Below, one piece after another: positions 9,044 through 16,452 of a stretch of DNA of 64,000 nt (the first letter of the stretch is position 1; each line of letters opens with the position of its first letter). The translations under genes and the position numbers were made by a program. The stretch is from Streptomyces hygroscopicus subsp. hygroscopicus (GTDB lineage Bacteria > Actinomycetota > Actinomycetes > Streptomycetales > Streptomycetaceae), in the NCBI RefSeq assembly GCF_030269125.1, contig NZ_BSSM01000004.1:372001-436000 (forward strand), given 5' to 3'. Below the pieces are notes generated by a model that had not been told where the DNA came from, did no database searches, and worked only from the letters and a program-made list of their open reading frames with translations.

Positions 9044-9739
9044 TCAGCCCAGGGCCTTGGCCAGCTCCGCCGCGAGGGGGCCGGAGGAGGCCGGGTTCTG
9101 GCCGGTGTAGAGGTTGCGGTCGACCACGACGTTCGGGGTCCAGGGCTCCGCCTCCACGTAGTCGGCGCCCAGCTCGGTCAGCCGGTCCTGGAGCAGCCAC
9201 TCGGCCTTCTCGGCGAAGCCGGCCTGCCGCTCCTCCTCGTTGCTGAAGCCGGTCAGCCGGTAGCCCGCGAACGGCGAGGTGCCGTCCTCGCCCGCGGTGG
9301 CCAGCAGTGCGGCCGGCGCGTGGCAGACCACACCAAGCGGCCGTCCCGACTCCAGGGTGCGGGTCAGTACGGCGGCGGAGTCGGTGTTGACGGCCAGATC
9401 CTCCATCGGGCCGTGCCCGCCCGGGTAGAAGACCGCGTCGTAGCCGTCCGGGTCCACCTCCTCCAGCTTCACGGGCCGCCGCAGCTCGCTGAACGACTCC
9501 AGGGCCTTCGCGACCCTCTCGGCGCCCTCCTGGCCGCCATTCGTCTCGGGTGCGAGGCTCGCCCGGTCGACGACGGGCACGACGCCGCCCGGGGTGGCGA
9601 CGGTGATCTCGTGCCCGGCCGCGGTGAACACCTCGTAGGGGGCCACGGCCTCCTCGGCCCAGAAGCCGGTCGGGTGCCGGGTGCCGTCGGCCAGGGTCCA
9701 GTGATCGACGCCGGTCATCACGAACAGGATCTTCGCCAT
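9044..9739 (-). CDS. DJ-1/PfpI family protein (class I glutamine amidotransferase-like)
   Basis: A 231-aa single-domain protein of the DJ-1/ThiJ/PfpI superfamily, closest in layout to the HchA/Hsp31-like group. It has the early substrate loop GFWAEEAVAPYEVFTAAGHE (Glu of the catalytic triad region), YDAVFYPGGHGPMEDL, and the nucleophile elbow GVVCHAPAALL with the conserved cysteine (about residue 129). The expected activity is glyoxalase III / deglycase-like detoxification of reactive carbonyls or a chaperone role; which one is not decidable here. It is the first gene of a PfpI-TetR pair and divergent from a LysR regulator, a common arrangement in which the LysR protein controls the PfpI gene. 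Confidence 0.87.
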   Translation of the reverse strand: MAKILFVMTGVDHWTLADGTRHPTGFWAEEAVAPYEVFTAAGHEITVATPGGVVPVVDRASLAPETNGGQEGAERVAKALESFSELRRPVKLEEVDPDGYDAVFYPGGHGPMEDLAVNTDSAAVLTRTLESGRPLGVVCHAPAALLATAGEDGTSPFAGYRLTGFSNEEERQAGFAEKAEWLLQDRLTELGADYVEAEPWTPNVVVDRNLYTGQNPASSGPLAAELAKALG

Positions 9740-9926
9740 GGTGGTGCTCTCTTCTCGCTAGACGGTCCGGTGCCCCCGTGTACGGGGACGCCGGGGTTCC
9801 CGGTCCCGGACGGCCGGGCGGTCCCCGGCTCCGGGGCGTCGGGGCTCTGACGTTCTGACGTTCCGGACGGAGAACGTCAGAGCGACGACGCCTTCGACCG
9901 TAGGCCGCCCCGGCTCACCGTTACCA

Positions 9927-9979
9927 ATAGGATCGGCAACATGAGCGATAGGGAATCCGATGGCAGATAGGGAATCCGA
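9927..9979 (+). promoter_or_regulatory. Promoter/start region of the LysR gene with 19-bp imperfect tandem duplication
   Basis: TAGGAT (9928-9933) is a good -10 box 7 nt before an ATG at 9941. Two 19-bp units (9941-9959 and 9960-9978) differ only in three adjacent bases, and each begins with ATG. The first ATG opens a 9-codon frame (MSDRESDGR) stopping at 9968-9970. The second ATG is the LysR start and has AGGGA (9950-9954) 5 nt upstream. ATAGG recurs at 9927, 9948 and 9967 and could also mark LysR binding sites. Confidence 0.5.
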
Positions 9980-10922
9980 CGTGCCGGGACCGCGGACGGA
10001 GCCCCGGCGGCCCGCCCCGGCGCCCCTGAACCTCTCCCTCCTGCGCACCTTCCTGGCCGTGCACCGGACCGGCTCCTACACGGCCGCCGCTCCGCTGCTC
10101 GGCCTCTCCCAGCCCAGCGTGACCACGCAGATCCGCTCGCTGGAACGCCACCTCGGACGGCAGCTCTTCGAGCGCGAGCCACGCGGGGTGACGGCCACCC
10201 CCTTCGCCGACGAGCTGGCCGAGCAGGTCGCGGGCCCCCTCGACGCCCTGGCGGTCGTCGCCGAGCGCGCACCGCTGCGGGAAGGCGTGCCGGCTCCGCC
10301 GGTGCATCTGGCCGGGCCGGCCGACTTCCTCGGCTCCTGCGCCCTGCGCGTCCTGGCACCGCTCGTGGCGGACGGTGTACGGCTGCGGGTCACCACCGGG
10401 CTCTCCGAGGATCTGCTGGAAGGACTGCGTGCGGGCCGCCACGATCTGGTGGTCTCCGCCCGCCGGCCGCGTGGGCGCGCCCTGACCGCCGTACCGCTGG
10501 CGGACGAGGAGTTCGTCCTCGTCGCGTCGCCGGAGTGGGCCGAGCGCATCGGCCCGGACCGGGTCGCCGCCGAGGGCCCGGCGGCCCTGTGCGGGGTGCC
10601 GCTGGTGACGTACGCGGAGGACCTGCCCATCGCCCGCCGCTACTGGCGGCATGTCTTCGGGCGGCGACTGACCGCCCAGGCCGCGCTCACCATGCCGGAT
10701 CTGCGCGGGGTCCTCTCCGCGGTGACCGCGGGCGCGGGCTTCACCGTGCTGCCCGGGTATCTCTGCCGGGCGGAGCTGGCCTCGGGGGCGCTGGTCCCGC
10801 TGCTCACCCCCGAGGATCCGCCGATCAACACCGCCTACCTGGTGGAGCGCCCCGGCACCGCGGACAATCCGCATGTGGCGCTGGTTCGCGACCATCTGCT
10901 GCGGGAGGCACGCACGTGGTGA
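9960..10922 (+). CDS. LysR-family transcriptional regulator
   Basis: A 320-aa LTTR. The winged HTH is at about residues 22-80 (LNLSLLRTFLAVHRTGSYTA, LGLSQPSVTTQIRSLERHLG, QLFEREPRGVTAT). It is followed by a periplasmic-binding-protein-like co-inducer domain (about 105-310), including LVTYAEDLPIARRYW and TAGAGFTVLPGYLC. It is divergent from the PfpI-TetR pair with about 220 bp between starts, and probably regulates that promoter and its own. The N-terminus MADRESD is encoded by the second unit of a 19-bp duplication, so the true start could be at this ATG or slightly downstream. The inducer is unknown. Confidence 0.87.
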   Translation: MADRESDVPGPRTEPRRPAPAPLNLSLLRTFLAVHRTGSYTAAAPLLGLSQPSVTTQIRSLERHLGRQLFEREPRGVTATPFADELAEQVAGPLDALAVVAERAPLREGVPAPPVHLAGPADFLGSCALRVLAPLVADGVRLRVTTGLSEDLLEGLRAGRHDLVVSARRPRGRALTAVPLADEEFVLVASPEWAERIGPDRVAAEGPAALCGVPLVTYAEDLPIARRYWRHVFGRRLTAQAALTMPDLRGVLSAVTAGAGFTVLPGYLCRAELASGALVPLLTPEDPPINTAYLVERPGTADNPHVALVRDHLLREARTW

Positions 10923-10931
10923 CCGGGCGGC

Positions 10932-10956
10932 GGTGCGCCGCGGTGCGCGGCGCACC
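10932..10956. terminator. Terminator hairpin after LysR
   Basis: GGTGCGCCGC (10932-10941) pairs perfectly with GCGGCGCACC (10947-10956) around a 5-nt loop, starting 9 bp after the LysR stop and between convergent genes. Confidence 0.5.
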
Positions 10957-11077
10957 CCCTGTCCCGTGCCCGGTGACGACCGCTCCGGGCCCGGAGCCGC
11001 TCTCGCCGCGCCACCGCTGCCGTGTCCCTACGACGTCCCGCCGCGCCTCCTCGCCGAAGGCGCGGGCGGCTCACGGG

Positions 11078-12115
11078 TCAGACCCGGACGCCGAACATGA
11101 ACGGTCCGCCGATGGTGTCCATCGACTCGTACCGCACGACCGTGCCGGTGCGAGGGGCGTGCAGGATCTGGCCGTTGCCCGCGTACAGGCCGACGTGGTG
11201 CAAGTCGTCGAAGAAGAAGACCAGGTCGCCGACCTGGAGCTGGCTGCGCGTGAGACGGGTCCCGATGTTCGCCTGCTCCTCGGAGGTGCGCGGTATGTGG
11301 ACGCCTGCCTGCGCATAAGCCCAGGAGGTCAGGCCCGAGCAGTCGTAGGAGGAGGGGCCGGTGGCGCCACGGAAGTAGGGCTTGCCGAGCTGGCTCTGCG
11401 CGAAGGAGAAAGCGGCGGCGGCACGGCCGGAGGCGGAGCTGCCGTTGCCGAGCCTGACGCGTTCGGCGGAGGAGCGGCTGGCCCTCTGCTGCTCGGCTGC
11501 GAGGGCCGACTTCTCCTTGAGGGTCAGGGTGTTGAGGAGTTCTTGCGCCTCGGCGAGCTTGCCCTGGACTTCCTGTTTCCTGTCGCCCAGTTCGGTGCGT
11601 GTGGTGGCGAGGTCCCTGAGCTTCCCGGTGGCCTCGGCGCGCTCCTGCGCGAGTTCGCGCTGCTTGCCCTGGACCTTCTTCAGGGCGGCGATCTGCCGGC
11701 CGCTCAACTGGTCGAGCGTGGAGGCCTTGTCCAGGAAGTCGTCCGGGTCGGAGGACAGGAAGAGCTGGACCGAGGGGTCGATGCCTCCCGAGCGGTACTG
11801 CGCGCCGGCCAGCGAACCCAGGCCGTCACGCAGCTTGTTCAGCTCCTGCTGGCCGCGGGCGACGCCGTCCTGGATCGCGGAGATCTCCTTCTGTAACCGC
11901 TGCTGCTTCTCCTTGGCCCCGTTGTACTTCTCGGTGGCCTGCTCGGCCTCCTCGTAGAGCTTGTCGACCTTCGCCTTGACCTCGTCCTTGTCGGGCTTGT
12001 GACTCGGTGCGGCGTTGGCGGCATGCGTGCTGAGGGCGACGGCGGCTGCTGCCGCGGTGGTCAGTACGGTGACACGCGTTCGGTTGGGCTGCTTGGGTCG
12101 ACGATGGGACGCCAC
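11078..12115 (-). CDS. Secreted NlpC/P60 (C40) peptidoglycan endopeptidase
   Basis: Predicted cell-wall hydrolase of 345 aa cleaving peptide stems of peptidoglycan. It has a basic N-terminus and Sec signal (about residues 12-38, Ala-rich, cleavage near ANA-AP). A long coiled coil follows (about 45-210; YEEAEQATEKYNGAKEKQQR and later heptads). The C-terminal NlpC/P60 domain (about 228-345) has the catalytic Cys in YDCSGLTSWAYAQAG and the His in DDLHHVGLYAGNG. This RipA-like layout is common in Streptomyces. The start is GTG 12115 with AAGGAG upstream. The gene contains a TTA leucine codon (plus-strand bases 11894-11896), so translation may depend on the bldA tRNA and be developmental. It is divergent from the membrane protein gene. 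Confidence 0.9.
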   Translation of the reverse strand: MASHRRPKQPNRTRVTVLTTAAAAAVALSTHAANAAPSHKPDKDEVKAKVDKLYEEAEQATEKYNGAKEKQQRLQKEISAIQDGVARGQQELNKLRDGLGSLAGAQYRSGGIDPSVQLFLSSDPDDFLDKASTLDQLSGRQIAALKKVQGKQRELAQERAEATGKLRDLATTRTELGDRKQEVQGKLAEAQELLNTLTLKEKSALAAEQQRASRSSAERVRLGNGSSASGRAAAAFSFAQSQLGKPYFRGATGPSSYDCSGLTSWAYAQAGVHIPRTSEEQANIGTRLTRSQLQVGDLVFFFDDLHHVGLYAGNGQILHAPRTGTVVRYESMDTIGGPFMFGVRV

Positions 12116-12425
12116 AGGGGCGAACTCCTTGCTCCTTCAGCCGCCTGCCAGCACGTCGGTGGGCGGGGCCCTCCGCTGTCACTCCGTCTGAGTGAGCGTC
12201 TGAACGGGGGTTGGAGCACGACCTTAATGAATTTCTTACCATCAGATCAAACGTTTGGGCGACTGGGCGCGGTCTGCGGGGGAACGGCCGTTCCGCTCAC
12301 GCTGGGATGTGTCAACTCCGGTCATCTACAGGGGAGTTCAGGCCAAGCTGGCTCCTCTCGACCGCGGGAGGGGACAGGTGTCACCGGTACGGGGACAATG
12401 CTCCGACAGGGGAACGGGGGGCGTG
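12116..12425. other. Divergent intergenic region of NlpC/P60 and membrane protein genes
   Basis: About 310 bp. It holds a sigma70-like minus-strand promoter (12221-12250) and a 10-bp palindrome CAAACGTTTG at 12248-12257 overlapping its -35 box. I looked for a c-di-AMP (ydaO) riboswitch in the roughly 100-nt leader and could not recognise the conserved elements. Confidence 0.45.
12221..12250 (-). promoter_or_regulatory. Promoter of the NlpC/P60 gene
   Basis: On the minus strand, TTGATC (-35) and TAAGGT (-10) are separated by 18 nt. The predicted transcription start is near 12214, giving a leader of about 100 nt. Confidence 0.5.
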
Positions 12426-14354
12426 ATGAGTGCTGCCGAAGACGCGACCGAACTCGTGGGCCCGGGTGACCGGGACGGCCGGAGCGGCCAGGTGAACCCG
12501 CAGGAATCGAGAGGATCGGGGGGTCCGGGGGACAGGGCCGCGGAGGAACTGGCACTGCGCGTCTTCAGCGGGGAGGAACGCTGGGGCTGGGAGTTCGTCC
12601 AGCCGCCGGAGCCGCCGGTCCACCGCGACGCCCACAACCCGCCCGTCTACAAAGAGCCCTCCGACGCCGAGGTGCGCTCCATGCAGGAGCGGGCCATGAG
12701 CGGCCGCAAGACCTCCGGCTTCGGCTGCCTGACCCTGATCGTGGCCGGTTTCGCGTTCGCGGCAGCGGGCGCCGCGGCAGCGATCGTCGTCGTGGTCCTC
12801 GTCGTCGCCGCGAGCGCCGCGACCTCGCCCAACGCCAGGCTGCGGGCCGCCGAACGCCGCCTGGAGGCCAACCGGGAACGCGCCAAGCGCGACTACGAGG
12901 CCCGCCGGAAGTCCTGGCAGGACCGGCTCGCCGCCCACCGCGCCGAGCACCTGCGCCACAACGAGACGCTGGACACCTGGTACCCGATCTCCCTCACCTC
13001 CGGGCCCAGCCGGATCGATGTCTTCGGCGGCACTGGCAACGGCTGGGCCAGCCTCCTCGCCACACTGGGCGGACCACTCCTGTCCGGCGGTCAGTCGTTC
13101 GTCGTCCTCGACCTCACCCAGCAGGCCGTGGCCCTGGAACTGGCCGGGCTCGCCGCCCAGCGCGGCGTCACCGTCGGCCACGTGCCCATGCCCGGCGCCC
13201 TTCTCGGCATGGACCTGCGCGCGGAGTTCACCTCGGAGGAACTGGCGGAGACGCTGGCCGAAGCCCTGGGGACGATGCGCCCGCCCGGCGCGGACATCGA
13301 CCTCCACACCATCGACGTGGACGTGCTCCAGACCGTCACCGACCTCCTCGAAGGACCGGTGACCTTCTCCCGCCTCGCCGCCGGACTCCGCGTCCTGCTC
13401 CGCGTGTACGACGTCGACCCGCAGGCACCGGGCGCGCTGAGCCGCGCCGAGATCGAGTCGATCACCCAGGCCATCGACCTCGTCGGCCAGGGCGAGCGCG
13501 TGCAGAACGAACTCCGCTACGTACGGGCCCAGACGGAACTGCTGACGAAGGCGGAGGCGGCCGAAGCGCCCGACACCTCCGCGTCCGCCTGGTGGAAGCC
13601 CGGCTGCCTCACCGTCGTCACGACCGAGGACCCCGTCCACCGGCGCAAGGACCTCACCGACCGCTTCGTCTTCTTCCGGCTGCTCCACGCGCTGCGCAAG
13701 GGCGCGGTGGCTCCCGGCTCGGGCACGCTCGTCGTGGCGGGCGCCGACCACCTGGGCCGCGAGGCCCTCGAAACGATGGCACGCCAGGCACGGACCGCGG
13801 GAGTGCGGCTCGTCTTCCTCCTGGAACACCTGCGGGAGGCCGCGGTCCAGGTCGCCGGCGGATCCGACAGCGCGACGGTGTTCATGCGCCTGGGCAACGG
13901 CGAGGAGGCCAAGGCCGCCGCGCAGTTCATCGGGCAGGAACACAAGTTCCTGGTGAACCAACTGACCCGGCAGGTCGGAGAGACCCTGACCGAGGGGCGC
14001 GGCACCAGCTACGGTTACCAGCGAGGCGTGTCCGACACCTCGGGCTCCAACCGGGGCGGCGGTATCGGGTCGGGCAGCAGCTGGGGCACCTCCAGCTCCT
14101 TCTCCACCTCGCTCTCGCGGAGCTGGCAGGACTCCACCAACACCTCGACCGCCCGGTCGACGACGACCGGAGAGAACCTCAGCCGTGTCTACGAGTTCGC
14201 GGTCGAGCCGACCCAGTTGCAGGCCCTGCCCGTGACCGGACTGATCCTCGTCGAGGCGGGTCCGGGCGGCCGCCGCGTGGTCTTCGGGGACTGCAACCCG
14301 GGGATCAACTTCCTGCCGCGGCTGTCCGCGCGACCGCGCCCGAGCCTGCCGTGA
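12426..14354 (+). CDS. Membrane-anchored protein with degenerate HerA/VirD4-like P-loop
   Basis: Function unknown, 642 aa. An acidic, Pro-rich N-terminus (1-95) precedes a double-length hydrophobic stretch (about 100-135) and a charged coiled coil (about 138-180). The region from about 195 resembles the nucleotide-binding core of HerA/TraG/VirD4 proteins: RIDVFGGTGNGWASLL occupies the Walker A position, followed by SFVVLDLTQQA and later LVVAGADHLGREAL. However, the invariant P-loop Lys is absent (GTGNGW instead of GTGxGK), so ATP hydrolysis is doubtful. Residues about 545-595 are Ser/Gly/Thr-rich, followed by RVYEFAVEPTQLQALP. The ATG at 12426 is preceded by an in-frame GTG at 12423. Similarity to conjugation or secretion ATPases is by motif layout only. 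Confidence 0.6.
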   Translation: MSAAEDATELVGPGDRDGRSGQVNPQESRGSGGPGDRAAEELALRVFSGEERWGWEFVQPPEPPVHRDAHNPPVYKEPSDAEVRSMQERAMSGRKTSGFGCLTLIVAGFAFAAAGAAAAIVVVVLVVAASAATSPNARLRAAERRLEANRERAKRDYEARRKSWQDRLAAHRAEHLRHNETLDTWYPISLTSGPSRIDVFGGTGNGWASLLATLGGPLLSGGQSFVVLDLTQQAVALELAGLAAQRGVTVGHVPMPGALLGMDLRAEFTSEELAETLAEALGTMRPPGADIDLHTIDVDVLQTVTDLLEGPVTFSRLAAGLRVLLRVYDVDPQAPGALSRAEIESITQAIDLVGQGERVQNELRYVRAQTELLTKAEAAEAPDTSASAWWKPGCLTVVTTEDPVHRRKDLTDRFVFFRLLHALRKGAVAPGSGTLVVAGADHLGREALETMARQARTAGVRLVFLLEHLREAAVQVAGGSDSATVFMRLGNGEEAKAAAQFIGQEHKFLVNQLTRQVGETLTEGRGTSYGYQRGVSDTSGSNRGGGIGSGSSWGTSSSFSTSLSRSWQDSTNTSTARSTTTGENLSRVYEFAVEPTQLQALPVTGLILVEAGPGGRRVVFGDCNPGINFLPRLSARPRPSLP

Positions 14355-14653
14355 CACCGGCCGCCGGTCAGCCGGGCGGGCCCGCGTGACTCGCCGCGTA
14401 CCGCTTCCACCGGGTCGGAGGACGGCCTGCGCGGGCACCGTGACGGGGCCGTCGAGGCCCACGGCAGGCGGCCGGGAGGATCTGCCACCAGCCGCGCGTT
14501 CATCCCGTGTCTTGTGCTTGCCCGGGTGGAGAGGCCGGTCTGCGGCGATGCGGTCGATCGGCGGTGGTGCCCACGCCGAACCCGTCCGCGAGCCGCGCGT
14601 ACGGATGACCGTCCACGTCCAGCCGGGGCGGGTGCGAACGCCGACATCAGGGG

Positions 14654-15187
14654 TCAGCCGGTTGTCCTGACGGGTGCGCTGCCGCGTCCGTGCTGTCGAC
14701 CGCTGAGCTCGGCGTCGAGTGTCTCCTGAGCCACGCGCATCGCCTCGGCGTAGACGGGGTCCTGCAACCGCTTCCACATCTCGTCCTCGGAGACGTCCTC
14801 AACGCGGCTGACGATCCACCAGATGTTGCCGAAGGGGTCCTTGACGCGCCCACCGCGCTGCCCGAAGGCGTCGTCGGCCAGGCGAGTGACGACATGGCCG
14901 CCTGCCGCGACGGCTCGTGAGAACGCCTCGTCCGCGTCGGCGACGAACACGCGCAGCAGACTCGGCAGGGTGGGCCAGTCCGCGTGTCGGTCGAAGGCCA
15001 GCACAACGGTGTCGCCGACTCGGATCTCACCGTGCCCGATCAGGCCGTCCTCGGTCGCGACCCGCCCGAGCTCCTCACCCCCGAACGCCTGGGCAACGAA
15101 GTCGAGGAAGGCCCCCGTGTCGTCGGTGACGACCCAGGGCGCAACCGTGGTGTATCCCTCCGGCGCGGTGCTGGTCTGCTCGGGCAT
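14654..15187 (-). CDS. VOC-family (PhnB/glyoxalase-like) protein
   Basis: A 177-aa protein with paired beta-alpha-beta-beta-beta units of the vicinal oxygen chelate fold, of the PhnB/YdfO-like type. GYTTVAPWVVTDDTGAFLDF, EIRVGDTVVLAFD, VFVADADEAFSRAVAAGGHV and GGRVKDPFGNIWWIVSRVEDVS (the conserved D-P-F-G-N-x-W) support this. The ATG at 15187 was chosen because AAAGGA lies 5 nt upstream; an earlier ATG at 15205 is also in frame. No catalytic role is assured, since PhnB-like members are often of unknown function or act in resistance or isomerisation. A small tail after about residue 150 is more variable. Confidence 0.8.
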   Translation of the reverse strand: MPEQTSTAPEGYTTVAPWVVTDDTGAFLDFVAQAFGGEELGRVATEDGLIGHGEIRVGDTVVLAFDRHADWPTLPSLLRVFVADADEAFSRAVAAGGHVVTRLADDAFGQRGGRVKDPFGNIWWIVSRVEDVSEDEMWKRLQDPVYAEAMRVAQETLDAELSGRQHGRGSAPVRTTG

Positions 15188-15400
15188 CGCGGTCCTTTCG
15201 CTCATGTCGGTGGCAGGCGGCCACGATAGGCGTGATTCAGGTCAGCCCCTGTCCTCGATGGCAGTGCGCTCGGGTCGTGACCGGATGGCCGGCCGCGCGG
15301 AAGAGATCCTCGCCTTCGAAGAGCCTCTCGTGGGTCAGCCTGGCGTGTCGCCGCGACGAGGCCACACGCCCTCCGGACGTACCGACCCCCCTGACGCTCG
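15188..15400. other. Short gap, no gene supported
   Basis: About 210 bp between the VOC and methyltransferase genes, both on the minus strand. A short open minus frame here reads as coding-like near its end, but nothing was recognised. Confidence 0.3.
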
Positions 15401-16069
15401 TCAGCCGGGGCGTTTGGCCATGACGACCAGACCGGGCCCGCTGTACTCCTCCGGGGGGAGGCGCAGCTCCGCGACCGGGTCCAGGCCGGCCTGCTCGATC
15501 AGGTCGACGAGTTGTTCCGGCCGCCACTTGTGTGTCGTCCAGCGGACGGGTACGCCTCCGTAGGCCTCGGTGCGCACCACGTCCTCGTCGCCGACGTGTG
15601 TCGCGGTGATGAAGTGTCCGCCCGGCTTCAACGCGCGCGCGAACGAGGCGAGGACCTGGGGCAGGACGTCCCGGGGGAGGTTGAACAGTGACCACCACCC
15701 GAGCACGCCGCCGAGGGACGCTTCACCGAGGTCCAGCTCGGTGGCGGAAGCGACGGCGAAGCGGCACTCCGGATGGAGCCGGCGCGCGTTCTCGATCATG
15801 CGAGGAGAGAGATCCACCCCGGACACGTCGAGTCCGCGTTCGGCGAGGTAGGCGGTCACCGTTCCGGGCCCGCAGCCGACGTCGAGGACGGGCCCGAGCC
15901 CGCGCACGGTGTCGGCGAAGGCGTCGATCGACGCCTTGAGCCATGGATGCCTGCGGATGTCGCCGACTCCCGTCGTCACGACCATGTGGGCGTAGTTGTC
16001 GGCCACCCGGTCGTAGGACTCACGTACGACGTCGAGATCGGCCGGGCGGTCAACGGGATGTGCGCGCAT
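15401..16069 (-). CDS. SAM-dependent class I methyltransferase
   Basis: Predicted cytosolic methyltransferase, 222 aa. The Rossmann-like core shows motif I PVLDVGCGPGTVTAYLA (about residue 61), motif II GVDLSPRMIENARR and motif III-like VLGWWSLFNLPRD, with ALKPGGHFITATH following. This matches the Methyltransf_11/25 group acting on small molecules or lipids. The ATG at 16069 is preceded by TATTGT at 16081-16076 with exactly 6 nt between, so a leaderless start is likely; an upstream in-frame GTG (16096) would then lie outside the mRNA. Substrate unknown. Confidence 0.85.
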   Translation of the reverse strand: MRAHPVDRPADLDVVRESYDRVADNYAHMVVTTGVGDIRRHPWLKASIDAFADTVRGLGPVLDVGCGPGTVTAYLAERGLDVSGVDLSPRMIENARRLHPECRFAVASATELDLGEASLGGVLGWWSLFNLPRDVLPQVLASFARALKPGGHFITATHVGDEDVVRTEAYGGVPVRWTTHKWRPEQLVDLIEQAGLDPVAELRLPPEEYSGPGLVVMAKRPG

Positions 16070-16081
16070 CGGCCAACAATA
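16070..16081 (-). promoter_or_regulatory. Leaderless -10 element of the methyltransferase gene
   Basis: TATTGT on the minus strand (16081-16076) followed by 6 nt and the ATG at 16069. There is no Shine-Dalgarno sequence. Confidence 0.45.
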
Positions 16082-16308
16082 GGACTGTGCGGTCACCTGG
16101 GTCCCCGGCCATCCACTCCCGACCGGTCCTGCGACGGCGCCGACTCCGTGATCGCCCGCGGCGAAGCGGCCCGCCGTTCTGGTCCCACGTCCGCCCGTTC
16201 GGGGAGGCGAACCTCGACATGGGCGCCCGCCTCAACCTCACTGCGGCCTCCGCACCGGCCCCCGCGCCCCGGCCGAACGGGCGGCACGATCCACCGTGGA
16301 AACGAGTG

Positions 16309-16394
16309 AACCCGCGCCTGTACGGCATCGCGAGAGGGCCGCGCCGGCCTCAACCCGCGCCTGTACGGCATCGCGAGAGGGCCGCGCCGGCCTC
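16309..16394. repeat. Perfect 43-bp tandem duplication
   Basis: Two identical 43-bp units lie head to tail at 16309-16351 and 16352-16394. They fall between the 5' end of the methyltransferase gene and the 3' end of the oxidoreductase gene. The right end of the second unit forms one arm of a hairpin with the following bases, and the first unit retains only half of that pairing. The repeat looks like a recent duplication in terminator DNA. Confidence 0.85.
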
Positions 16395-16398
16395 TCGC
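16373..16398 (-). terminator. Terminator hairpin of the oxidoreductase gene
   Basis: GCGAGAGG (16373-16380) and CCTCTCGC (16391-16398) form an 8-bp stem with a 10-nt loop, about 55 bp beyond the minus-strand oxidoreductase stop. Confidence 0.45.
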
Positions 16399-16452
16399 AC
16401 GGCGGACCCCGGCCCCTGGATGCCCCAGCCCACGCAGGAGAGAGCGCGGAGG

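Noticed and set aside
12116..12214. c-di-AMP (ydaO) riboswitch upstream of the NlpC/P60 gene
   Set aside because: Such switches often precede cell-wall hydrolases in Streptomyces, but this leader is only about 100 nt and lacks the conserved blocks.
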